A stretch of DNA of 15,845 bases from CAYYAQ01 sp964469555 (GTDB lineage: Bacteria; Planctomycetota; UBA1135; UBA2386). The translations under genes and the position numbers were made by a program. The notes under the pieces were generated by a model. The model was not told the origin of the DNA, searched no databases, and saw only the letters and a list, made by a program, of their open reading frames with translations. This document shows positions 6,335 to 13,464 of this stretch, one piece after another (position 1 is the first letter of the stretch; every line of letters begins with the position of its first letter). Location of the stretch: assembly GCA_964469555.1 (NCBI GenBank), contig CAYYAQ010000119.1, positions 1-15,845 of the forward strand, read 5' to 3'.

Positions 6335-9037
6335 TTACGTCCGATGCCAGGGCTGCAGCACAAACGCGGTGTCGCCACAGCGGACGAGCGCGCCGGCGGG
6401 CACCGGATGGCTGCCGCGGAATGGGCGACCACCCATGTCGCCCTCGGCAGCGAAATGGACCCGGATCTGACCGTCCGACGAGCTGTAGAGTTCCACCTCG
6501 GACTCGTCGTGGGGCACCCGGATGTGGGCGTCTTCGGCCCGCCCGATCAGGATCCGGCCATCGCGCCCGCGGTCCTTCATCAGCAGGATCTTGTCGGTAC
6601 CCGCGACCTGGAACCCGGCTTTCAGATGCAGGCTGGCGGTCAACGAGCGCTTGCTGGGCACCCTGTACACGAACTCGAGCGCGACCCCCAGACGAACGCG
6701 ATCCCCAGACTTCAGCGCCGCAGATGAGACCTTGTGCCCATTGACGAACACCTCGCCCTTCTCCGCGATGATCCGGTCCTCCATGCCGCCGTGAAACGAC
6801 AGGGAGCGTTTCAGCCGCGCGTGCAATCCGGCGATGTTCGCGAGCAGACGCACGTCCGCCTTGGCATCCCGGACGTTGCCGATCGTCAGCGAATCGTCGC
6901 GCAGGACCAGGTACTCACCGCCCTCGTCGACGCGCAACAGGAACCCCTGGTCCAGGCCCTGGGCACGCGCCAGACCCTGCTTGATGTCAAAGATCCGCGT
7001 CCGCAGGAATCCGGGCGTCGGCGGCATCGAACTCAGCTTCCTGGCTGCGCCGTGCACGTCGCCCTCGACCGTGAGTCTCTCGACCTCATCGACGGCGTTG
7101 GAGTGGTTGCGCATCACGACGACACGGTCCTCGAGCTTCTCGAGCCGCGGGCAGTCGGCCCAGATGGAGCGGGCTTCTTCCAGGAGTTCGGAGGAATCAC
7201 GCAGGTCACCGGACACTCCCGATTCTTCCAGCTTCTCGATCAACTGCAGGGCGCGACCCTGCTGAGACTCGATCGTGCTTCCGAGCGACTCGATCCGGCT
7301 CTCGATCGCGGATTGCCCCTTCGCGGCGCACTGCACGACGCCCATCCAACCCTCGGCTTCGAAGAGCCGTGCGTTGCAGACCGAGGCGTCGACGCGGTGC
7401 AGGATGCGATCGGCCAGATCCAGGAATCGAGCTTCCAGTCGGTCCCCACGCAGCATCTCACCGCGAGCGGATTCGTATTCCGCGATCTCCTGCTTGGCGC
7501 GCGCCAGGTCCCCCACTTCGACGCTCTTCGTGATGGCTTCCAACAAGTCGAGCCCGCGGATCTCCGCCAGCAACGCGACGCGGACCGTCTGCACCTCATC
7601 GAGATCGCCCTGGATCTTCGCGATCTCGTCGAGACGCGCCACGCAGTGCCGCAGCCCCTCGCGCGACGACGACGGCCCGTGGATGGCGCGTCGAACCTGG
7701 GCCAGGCCCTCGGCTGCGAGATCCATCCGACCGTGAATGTCCTGCAGGAGGATCCGCGCCTCGCGACTCTCTTCACCTTCGCCCGAGAGGCCGAGCAAGA
7801 GCGCGGAAGCCTCTGCGAGGCGAGCCTCGGCGGCGAGGTCCCGTGCGCGCCGCAACCGCTCTTCACGGTCCAGCGAATGTTGATTCAGGATGTCCATCTG
7901 TCTTCGGAGTGGTTCGTGCATCGGCCATTCCTCCAACACGTTCACGATCTGTTCGCGGGCGGACAGCAATCGTCCCTGACCCACGAGTTCGCGCGAACGG
8001 CTCAAGGCCTCGACCGAACGGGCGTCGGCGGCGATCAACTCCTTGAGCACCGCGAGCACCGGTTTGGCGGAGAGTTGCTTCGACGCGGCACCCATGGCCT
8101 CCAACGCGGGACTCAGGTCGCCGCGTTGGCGCGCGTCCAGCCCCTTGGAGAGCGATTGGATTCCGGGCTCGACACCCGAGAGCGGCGGACTGTCCACGAG
8201 GACCGGATGCGTCGCCTGGAACACGGCGACAGCTTCCGCGAGCTTGCCTGCACCTAGCTCCTCGCGAACTTCCGCCAGCCTCTGGCAACCGATCTGGTCG
8301 AGCCGCTTGGCGAGCGCCGGCTCGTTCAGGAGACCCGGACACGCTGCGCGCTCGCGGGCGATCTCGTCCAGGAGCGTACGTTCGGCAGCACCCCCGTCCC
8401 CGGAGCACTGCTTCAGACGCTCGACGAAGTCGGCAGCGAACAACCCAGCTGCCTTCTCCGTGATTCCCGTGAGTGCCTCGGCCTGGTCCTGTTGGGCGTG
8501 CAACCGCAGCAGATTGTGCCTCAGCTTCGCCAGGTCGCCGGTCTTCAAGGCCGCCTTGGCGGACGAGAGGTCCTTGGCGACCGCCTGTTGCCGTCGTTCG
8601 ATGAAGCGCTCCACGGAGACCTGTTCAGCTCCCCTGGGTTGCATCTTCGCGGCGTCGGTGCAGGCGCGTTCCGCCGCCTGCAGATCGCCGCGCTCGGCGA
8701 GTTGGCGCGCTTCCTTGCGCAGGTTGTGGGCGACCCGGACTTCGTCCTCGCGCCGGACAGCCTCCTCCCGAATCTCTCCCTGCAGCGTCTTCGCTCCCTT
8801 GAACTCAGGCGCGGTGGCGATGACTCCATCGACGTCGACCCGTGCGGCATCGAGGTTGCCGTCCTCGAGCCGGCGACGCGCTCGCTTCGCCATGCCCGCG
8901 AGCGCCTTCTCGCGCAGTTGTTCCGCCCGGCGTTCGCCGGCCACGACAGGTTCCGACATCAAGCGCAGCGTGACCTCGAACTGCCCCTGGGACAGGGCGC
9001 GCTTGGCACGTGCAAATATAAGGAAGCGATCGAACAT
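6335..9037 (-). CDS. Large helical-repeat protein with two degenerate C-terminal FHA-like modules
   Basis: 900 residues. Residues 1 to about 690 are almost entirely helical, with TPR-like recurring motifs (for example GDLQAAERACTDAA, GKLAEAVAVFQ, GDLARAKQEIAEYE), so probably an extended alpha-solenoid or coiled coil. Module 1 (about 700-796) follows the FHA strand pattern: SLTIGNVRDAKADVRL, then AGLHARL, then EVFVNGHKV and GDRVRLG. Module 2 (about 812-897) has GRILIGRAEDAHIRV and a closing strand VRCGDTAFVLQP. In module 1 the phosphothreonine-contacting Arg of 'IGR' is Asn and the Ser-Arg before His-Ala is lost; in module 2 IGR is kept but the Ser-x2-His motif is gone. No TM segment is visible. 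It lies between a degenerate GGDEF gene and the kinase cluster, so it may be a kinase-associated scaffold. No strong RBS is seen; the ATG follows a 62-nt gap. Confidence 0.8.
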   Translation of the reverse strand: MFDRFLIFARAKRALSQGQFEVTLRLMSEPVVAGERRAEQLREKALAGMAKRARRRLEDGNLDAARVDVDGVIATAPEFKGAKTLQGEIREEAVRREDEVRVAHNLRKEARQLAERGDLQAAERACTDAAKMQPRGAEQVSVERFIERRQQAVAKDLSSAKAALKTGDLAKLRHNLLRLHAQQDQAEALTGITEKAAGLFAADFVERLKQCSGDGGAAERTLLDEIARERAACPGLLNEPALAKRLDQIGCQRLAEVREELGAGKLAEAVAVFQATHPVLVDSPPLSGVEPGIQSLSKGLDARQRGDLSPALEAMGAASKQLSAKPVLAVLKELIAADARSVEALSRSRELVGQGRLLSAREQIVNVLEEWPMHEPLRRQMDILNQHSLDREERLRRARDLAAEARLAEASALLLGLSGEGEESREARILLQDIHGRMDLAAEGLAQVRRAIHGPSSSREGLRHCVARLDEIAKIQGDLDEVQTVRVALLAEIRGLDLLEAITKSVEVGDLARAKQEIAEYESARGEMLRGDRLEARFLDLADRILHRVDASVCNARLFEAEGWMGVVQCAAKGQSAIESRIESLGSTIESQQGRALQLIEKLEESGVSGDLRDSSELLEEARSIWADCPRLEKLEDRVVVMRNHSNAVDEVERLTVEGDVHGAARKLSSMPPTPGFLRTRIFDIKQGLARAQGLDQGFLLRVDEGGEYLVLRDDSLTIGNVRDAKADVRLLANIAGLHARLKRSLSFHGGMEDRIIAEKGEVFVNGHKVSSAALKSGDRVRLGVALEFVYRVPSKRSLTASLHLKAGFQVAGTDKILLMKDRGRDGRILIGRAEDAHIRVPHDESEVELYSSSDGQIRVHFAAEGDMGGRPFRGSHPVPAGALVRCGDTAFVLQPWHRT

Positions 9038-9043
9038 CCGGTG

Positions 9044-9080
9044 CTAGGGGCCTGAAGACTGGTGACTCTGGCAGCCCCAG
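9044..9080 (-). terminator. Short hairpin between the GGDEF-like and FHA-like genes
   Basis: CTaGGGGC (9044-9051) pairs with GCCCCAG (9074-9080) with one bulged A and a 22-nt loop. It sits 20 nt after the TAG of the GGDEF-like gene. It is weak and lacks a T-tract. Confidence 0.22.
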
Positions 9081-9099
9081 GTTCGCACGCAGGATGGGA

Positions 9100-10068
9100 C
9101 TATTCGGAATAGGAGCAGAATCCTTCCTGGTCCTGCTCCCCGCGTGCGAGTTGCAGACAGGCTTCCGCCCGCGCCAAGAAGGCCTGGCGGTTGTGGACCC
9201 CCGCCGCGGGCATCGTAGCCAGTCCCGCGCTCGGTGACGCGGGCACCCCCGCAGATTCAGCGCGTTCGCGAACCCCGGAGAGCATGCGCCGAGCCAGAAT
9301 CTCCGATCCGGCAGCTCCGGTGCCCGGCAGGAGCACCATGAACGTCAACTCGGTGAACCGACCGATGATGTCGATGTCACGACACTCGTTCAGGAACACG
9401 GCAGCGACCTCCGCCAGGTAATCACGGCGTCCGTTCGCGTCGAAGAACGACTCCTCGAGGTCCACGCCGATGTCGAGCAGGAGAAGCGAGAGGGGCTGGT
9501 GAAACCGGACCGAGCGTTTGAACTCCTCGTCCAGCTTGAAGCTCGCGAACGGACCGTCGAAGAGGCCCGTCTCGGGATCCACCAGACGGCTCAGCAGGTT
9601 CTGGCCCCCTTCATCTTCGAGCATCCGCTGCAGCGCCGAGGCCTCGCGACCCTCGTCCGACGCGATCTCCTTCTCGAGTCTGTTGAGCAGCGCTTCAATC
9701 GAGACCCGCGGTCGGTGCGGCACGAGGCGCTCTCGGATCTCCGCGACACTGTTCGTCAGGCCCTCTGGACCGAGTTCGAAGCTACCGTCAGACAGGCAAA
9801 AGCGAGCGATCTCCGGGGTGATGGCGTCGTCAGCTTCGACGAGGACGTAGACCCGCCAATCAGTCCGCTCCTTGAATTGCCGGCACGCGGTGAAGGCGTT
9901 CCCGGCCGGGAGACCCGCGCCAGCGCTCGCTTCGAGGAACACGCACCCGACCTTGGAGTCGTCTTCCGGCATGCCCGCGTGAATCGTCACGCCGAGCGTG
10001 TCGGCCAGATGCCGCCGAGCCTTGTCGGAATCTCCGAAGTAACAGGCTTCCCAGTCGGCGCCGATCAT
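9100..10068 (-). CDS. Degenerate GGDEF-domain protein, possible c-di-GMP receptor
   Basis: 322 residues. The N-terminal part (about 1-115) has an alternating strand/helix layout that could be a degenerate receiver domain. A helical linker is followed by a GGDEF-like fold from about 163: DPETGLFD matches the usual DPLTGLxNR entry, QPLSLLLLDI the central strand, GRFTELTFMVLLP (236-248) the GGDEF strand-turn-strand, and SAGLATMP (280-287) the following strand. The five signature residues read TELTF, so cyclase activity is very unlikely. The RxxD inhibitory-site pattern (Arg230, Asp233) is kept at the usual spacing: RDIDIIGRF versus RxxDxxxRY in active cyclases. This pattern is known in effector proteins such as PelD that bind c-di-GMP. 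The ATG overlaps the yebC stop by 4 nt (ATGA), implying coupled translation. Confidence 0.8.
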   Translation of the reverse strand: MIGADWEACYFGDSDKARRHLADTLGVTIHAGMPEDDSKVGCVFLEASAGAGLPAGNAFTACRQFKERTDWRVYVLVEADDAITPEIARFCLSDGSFELGPEGLTNSVAEIRERLVPHRPRVSIEALLNRLEKEIASDEGREASALQRMLEDEGGQNLLSRLVDPETGLFDGPFASFKLDEEFKRSVRFHQPLSLLLLDIGVDLEESFFDANGRRDYLAEVAAVFLNECRDIDIIGRFTELTFMVLLPGTGAAGSEILARRMLSGVRERAESAGVPASPSAGLATMPAAGVHNRQAFLARAEACLQLARGEQDQEGFCSYSE

Positions 10069-10826
10069 GAACTCTTCGCCAGTTCCTCGGCGATGTCGTC
10101 CGTGAAAACATGGTTCGCGTACACGCCCTGGACGTCGTCGTTCTCTTCGAGGCCCTCGATCAGCCGCACGATCTTTTGAGCGGTCTCGACGTCGGGAACA
10201 TCGACTCGCGTATCCGGTACGAAACCGACACCCGCGCCCGAGAACTTGACGCCCCGGCTCTCCAGTTCGGCCTTGAGGCTCACGAACTCGCCAGGGTCAC
10301 CGTGAATCGAGAACACGCCGTTGGCGGACACCAGGTCCTCAGCGCCGGTTTCGAGGACCGTCTCCATCAACGCATCTTCCCCCTCGTCTTCGTCGGGTTC
10401 GACCTCGAAAATCGACTTGCGCTGGAACATGTAGGCCACGGCGCCACTGGACGCGAGGCTGCCGGCTGCCTTCTCGAAGATCTTCCGGATCTCGGGAGCC
10501 GTGCGGTTCCGGTTGTCGGTGAGGATGTCGATCATCATCGCCACGCCGCCCGCCGCGTAGCCCTCGTAGAGGAGTTCTTCGTAGTTCGCGCCGTCGGAGT
10601 CACCCGTGCCTTTCTTGATCGCCCGCTGGACGTTCTCCTTCGGCATGGACGCGGCGCGCGCCTTCTCGAGGGCGAGCCGCAGTCGCGGGTTGGCGTCCGG
10701 ATCGCCGCCACCGAGCTTGGCAGCGACAATGATCATCCGAGCGATCTTCGAGAAGACCTTCGCCTTCAGGGCGTTAACCCGGTCTTTCCGGTGCCTGACG
10801 TTCGCGCCGTGGGAGTGGCCTGCCAC
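10065..10826 (-). CDS. yebC: YebC/TACO1-family translation factor or regulator
   Basis: 253 residues, the usual family length. The diagnostic N terminus MAGHSHGANVRHRK is present (family MAGHSKWANIKHRK), as are KVFSKIARMI, NPRLRLALEKARAASMPKENVQRAIKKGTG, ELLYEGYAAGGVAMMIDILTDNRNRT and the GSLASSGAVAYMF strand. YebC proteins were long annotated as transcriptional regulators; more recent work assigns members a role on the ribosome, helping translation through proline-rich stretches. The GTG start is preceded by GAGG at 8 nt spacing. It lies 18 nt after rpsI and overlaps the GGDEF-like gene downstream. The replacement of the usual Lys-Trp by His-Gly in the first motif is a small departure from the commonest sequence. 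Confidence 0.95.
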   Translation of the reverse strand: MAGHSHGANVRHRKDRVNALKAKVFSKIARMIIVAAKLGGGDPDANPRLRLALEKARAASMPKENVQRAIKKGTGDSDGANYEELLYEGYAAGGVAMMIDILTDNRNRTAPEIRKIFEKAAGSLASSGAVAYMFQRKSIFEVEPDEDEGEDALMETVLETGAEDLVSANGVFSIHGDPGEFVSLKAELESRGVKFSGAGVGFVPDTRVDVPDVETAQKIVRLIEGLEENDDVQGVYANHVFTDDIAEELAKSS

Positions 10827-10844
10827 CTGACGAACCTCGAGCGC

Positions 10845-11249
10845 CTAACGCTTCGAGAACTGCGTCGCGCGACGCGCCTTGCGCAGCCCGTATTTCTTGC
10901 GCTCGACCTTGCGGGCGTCGCGGGTTAGGAGGTTCTCGGCGCGGAGTTGCGCCTCGAAATCAGGGTGGTCGTTCTTGAGCGCACGCGCGAGACCGAGCTT
11001 CACCGCGTCCGATTGGCCGGTGATGCCGCCGCCGCTGACGCTGACCCAGATGTCGTAGCTTTCGGCTGTTTCGGTGGCCTTCAGGGGAGCCATGGCGGCG
11101 CGACGGGTGTCGGCCGTCTGGAAGAATTCGTCACACTTCTTGCCGTTCACGGTGAACTGGCCAGTGCCGCCGCTCTTGATGCGGACCCGGGCAACAGAGG
11201 CCTTGCGACGGCCGGTGCCCCACACGTAGGGATCAGTGGAAAGGACCAA
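10845..11249 (-). CDS. rpsI: 30S ribosomal protein S9
   Basis: 134 residues. GTGRRKASVARVRI near the N terminus, GGGITGQSDAVKLGLARAL in the middle and a basic C-terminal tail ending FSKR, which reaches the ribosomal P site in S9, identify it clearly. The frame has no ATG near the expected start. The TTG at 11249 gives the family's normal length, lies 14 nt after the rplM stop and has GGAG 9 nt upstream, so I take TTG as the start. A longer in-frame reading into rplM is spurious. It forms the usual rplM-rpsI pair, here continued by yebC. Confidence 0.97.
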   Translation of the reverse strand: MVLSTDPYVWGTGRRKASVARVRIKSGGTGQFTVNGKKCDEFFQTADTRRAAMAPLKATETAESYDIWVSVSGGGITGQSDAVKLGLARALKNDHPDFEAQLRAENLLTRDARKVERKKYGLRKARRATQFSKR

Positions 11250-11258
11250 GTGGTGATT

Positions 11259-11262
11259 CTCC
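11259..11262 (-). promoter_or_regulatory. Shine-Dalgarno deciding the rpsI TTG start
   Basis: GGAG immediately after the rplM stop codon (TGACGGAG), 9 nt before the TTG at 11249. It is the only good SD/start pair in frame with S9. Confidence 0.6.
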
Positions 11263-11263
11263 G

Positions 11264-11710
11264 TCAGATGTCGAGTTTGAGTTCGGTCGGCTTCTGCGCC
11301 GTGTGGGGGTGGTTGGCGCCGCCGTAGACCTTGAGGCGCTTCAGCATGTTGTGCGCCAGTCGGTTCTTCGGCAGCATGCGGCGCACGACGAGCTTGATCA
11401 GTGCATCGGGCTTCCGATCCAGGAGGTCCTGCAGCGTCACTTCTTTCAAGCCGCCGGGCCATCCGGAGTAGAATTGGTACTTCCGGTCCTCGCGCTTGTT
11501 GCCCGTGATCTTCACCTGCTGGGCGTTGATCACGATGACCCCATCACCCACCTGCAAGTGCGGGGTGTAGAGAGGCTTGTTCTTGCCCATCAGGATCTCG
11601 GCGATGACCACGGCCATCTTGCCGAGGACGTACTGGGATGCGTCGATGACCTGCCATGTGTCCATGGCGGCCTTCCGATCTTCGACGGTGGCAAACGTGG
11701 TCTTGGTCAT
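11264..11710 (-). CDS. rplM: 50S ribosomal protein L13
   Basis: 148 residues, normal for L13. Family motifs: WQVIDASQYVLGKMA at the N terminus, GKNKPLYTPHLQVGDGVIVINA, VKITGNK, YSGWPGGLKE, RMLPKNRLAHNMLKRLKVY and the closing LDI. The ATG at 11710 gives the usual short N-terminal extension (MTKTTFATVEDRK) before the core. The SD is weak, whereas an internal ATG at residue 16 has a better GGAAGG upstream but would cut into the extension. First gene of the rplM-rpsI-yebC cluster, with a promoter candidate about 75-100 nt upstream. Confidence 0.97.
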   Translation of the reverse strand: MTKTTFATVEDRKAAMDTWQVIDASQYVLGKMAVVIAEILMGKNKPLYTPHLQVGDGVIVINAQQVKITGNKREDRKYQFYSGWPGGLKEVTLQDLLDRKPDALIKLVVRRMLPKNRLAHNMLKRLKVYGGANHPHTAQKPTELKLDI

Positions 11711-11753
11711 GGCTTTCGGGCTCTGATTGCGGGGCGGGAACCGGGGTGGATTC

Positions 11754-11794
11754 CTCGCTAGACCATGCAGAGCAAGGCGACGGATGCTAGCGAG
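11754..11794. repeat. 8-bp inverted repeat overlapping the rplM promoter
   Basis: CTCGCTAG (11754-11761) and CTAGCGAG (11787-11794) are perfect inverted copies 25 nt apart. The distal arm overlaps the candidate -10 box and the proximal arm lies in the early leader, as expected of a paired operator. Confidence 0.45.
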
Positions 11795-11811
11795 CCATTC
11801 CACGGATTCAA
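11784..11811 (-). promoter_or_regulatory. Probable sigma-70-type promoter of rplM-rpsI-yebC
   Basis: On the minus strand TTGAAT (11811-11806), 16 bp, then TAGCAT (11789-11784), each 4 of 6 to consensus, inside the gap between pyk and rplM. The predicted start of transcription gives a leader of about 70 nt. Confidence 0.4.
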
Positions 11812-11850
11812 GGTCGGCGGCAACTCGTTTTGCGCAGCCGAGAAATGACT

Positions 11851-11868
11851 GGGGATGCTCAGCTCCCC
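11851..11868 (-). terminator. Candidate terminator hairpin overlapping the pyk stop
   Basis: GGGGA/TCCCC arms with an inner GC/GC pair, one bulged T and a TCA loop. It overlaps the pyk TGA and is followed on the minus strand by a weakly T-rich CATTTCTC. Confidence 0.4.
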
Positions 11869-13319
11869 GGATCCTCAATACGCCGGATGTGCATGATATT
11901 GGTCAACCCCTTCTGCCGGCTGGATCCGACGACGATGACAACGTTGTCGCCAGGTTTGGCCAGATGCAGCTCCCGCAGTATCCGCTCCCCCTCGACGGTC
12001 ATGCCGTGGCTCGTGCGGGTGTTGGGGACCCGGAACGCGCGGACCCCCCAGACCAACGCCAGACGCTGAACCGTACGCTGGAAGGGCGTGAACGCGATCA
12101 CCCGGGTGGACGGCCGTTCCGCAGCGATCGCGAGAGCCGTGCCTCCGGACTCCGAGAACACCGCGATCAGCTTCGCGCCGACCTCGAATCCGGCGTAGAC
12201 CGCGGCGCGCACCGTCGCGAAGGTGACGGAAGAGCCCCGCAGGGGGGCCTTGCGGAGCCGCGCGAACGAGCCAGCGAACATGTCCTTCTCCGACTCGCGG
12301 ATGATCTTGTCCATGATCCGGACGGCCTGGAGCGGGTACTTCCCCGAGGCGGTCTCGGCCGACAGCATCACCGCGGAGCTCCCGTCGTAGATCGCGTTCG
12401 CGACGTCGGAAGCCTCGGCGCGGGTTGGACGGGGATTGCCGAGCATCGACTCGAGCATTTGCGTGGCGGTGATGACCGGTTTCCGGGCCTCCACCGCCAG
12501 GCGGATGATCTTCTTCTGCAGCGCGGGGACCATCTCGGCCCCCATCTCCACGCCCAGATCGCCGCGCGCAACCATGATCGCGTCACTGACTTTGAGGATC
12601 TTGTGGATGTTCTTCACCGCCTCCGGTCGCTCGATCTTCGCGACGATCCCCGCGTCGGACTCGGCGGCGTCGACGTGCTCCCGCAGGCGTTGGATGTCCC
12701 GCGCTGTCCGGACGAAGGAGAGCGCGATGGAGTCCGCGCCAGCACGAAGCGCCGCGTGGAGGTTTTCGAGATCATCCGCGGTCAAGGACTCGGCCGCGAC
12801 CTTCGACCCGGGAAGGTTGATGCCCTTGTGCTGCTTGAGCAACCCGCCGTAAACGACCTTCGTCAGGATTTCCGTCCCCTCGACCTTCATCACCCGCAGC
12901 TCGATGTTGCCATCGTCGAGCAGCAGTCGATCGCGGGGTTTGACGTCCGTGGACAGGCCTTCGTATCGGGTGCCGATCCGCGGAATCTCACCGGGTTCGG
13001 CGGCTTTCCCGAGCACGCCGGGTTCCGTCGTAATGGTCAGTTGCGCACCGGACTGCAGCCAGATGGGCTCCGCCCCGTCGAAGGAACCCACGCGGATCTT
13101 CGGACCTTGCAGGTCCACCATGATGCCGATGCCGATGTCCATTTCCTTGTCGACCTGCCTGATGAGACGCACCAGTTGCGTGATCATCGCGGGCGAACAG
13201 TGGGCGCCGTTGATCCGAAACACGTCCGTACCGGCGCGTATCAGATGCTTGACCATCCTTGCGTTGTCGGTGGCGGGGCCCAGCGTCGCAACGATCTTGG
13301 TTCGATTGGGTGTAGCCAT
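11859..13319 (-). CDS. pyk: Pyruvate kinase, K+-independent type by signature
   Basis: 486 residues; converts phosphoenolpyruvate and ADP to pyruvate and ATP. Catalytic features are present: Arg35 and Asn37 (FRINGAH), Lys228 and Glu230 (IVAKIERPEAV), Asp254 (MVARGDLGVE), Thr286 (ITATQMLESM), and the B-domain and C-terminal allosteric domain at full length. The metal/K+ site reads VDLQGPKIRVG (68-78). Lys74 replaces the Glu found in K+-dependent enzymes (rabbit position 117), with Leu70 and Gln71 alongside, which is the known signature of K+-independent pyruvate kinases. The usual N-x-SHG loop is N-G-A-H-C, so the Ser that ligates K+ is also lost. The ATG has only a weak GAGAG ahead of it. It appears to be a single-gene unit between two hairpins. 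Confidence 0.97.
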   Translation of the reverse strand: MATPNRTKIVATLGPATDNARMVKHLIRAGTDVFRINGAHCSPAMITQLVRLIRQVDKEMDIGIGIMVDLQGPKIRVGSFDGAEPIWLQSGAQLTITTEPGVLGKAAEPGEIPRIGTRYEGLSTDVKPRDRLLLDDGNIELRVMKVEGTEILTKVVYGGLLKQHKGINLPGSKVAAESLTADDLENLHAALRAGADSIALSFVRTARDIQRLREHVDAAESDAGIVAKIERPEAVKNIHKILKVSDAIMVARGDLGVEMGAEMVPALQKKIIRLAVEARKPVITATQMLESMLGNPRPTRAEASDVANAIYDGSSAVMLSAETASGKYPLQAVRIMDKIIRESEKDMFAGSFARLRKAPLRGSSVTFATVRAAVYAGFEVGAKLIAVFSESGGTALAIAAERPSTRVIAFTPFQRTVQRLALVWGVRAFRVPNTRTSHGMTVEGERILRELHLAKPGDNVVIVVGSSRQKGLTNIMHIRRIEDPGS

Positions 13320-13340
13320 CTCTCTGTCTTCGGAGACCTT

Positions 13341-13356
13341 GTATCTACCGCGATAC
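13341..13356. promoter_or_regulatory. GTATC-N6-GATAC palindrome upstream of pyk
   Basis: A 16-bp dyad 21 nt before the pyk ATG, in the 145-nt gap. Its spacing suits a dimeric regulator binding over the leader or the start of transcription. No clear -10/-35 pair was found nearby. Confidence 0.3.
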
Positions 13357-13382
13357 GACCCGAAAACCCAGGATGGAGAATC

Positions 13383-13436
13383 GAGGGCTTCACGCGAGAA
13401 TGAGCGGAAGCCGCTCCGCGTCGACTGTCAGCCCTC
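13383..13436 (-). terminator. Long three-part stem-loop between the HEAT-repeat gene and pyk
   Basis: Three nested stems: GAGGGCT (13383-13389) with AGCCCTC (13430-13436), ACGCG (13392-13396) with CGCGT (13417-13421), and GAGCGG (13402-13407) with CCGCTC (13411-13416) around AAG. This gives 18 pairs in 54 nt, starting 28 nt after the upstream stop. Without a T-tract it may be a terminator, a 3'-end stabiliser, or a structured leader of pyk. Confidence 0.45.
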
Positions 13437-13464
13437 TACAGACCTCTGCTACGAGAACCGCGAA

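Noticed and set aside
6734..8257. Plus-strand open frame of 507 codons
   Set aside because: Antisense to the FHA-like gene, no SD and no recognisable motif; the minus-strand frame carries the repeats and FHA pattern.
11250..11462. Longer S9 reading with an ATG inside rplM
   Set aside because: It would add about 70 residues absent from S9 proteins and overlap rplM; the TTG with GGAG is better.
11727..13403. Plus-strand open frame of 558 codons
   Set aside because: Exactly opposite pyk, whose motifs are unmistakable; no family resemblance in the plus-strand translation.
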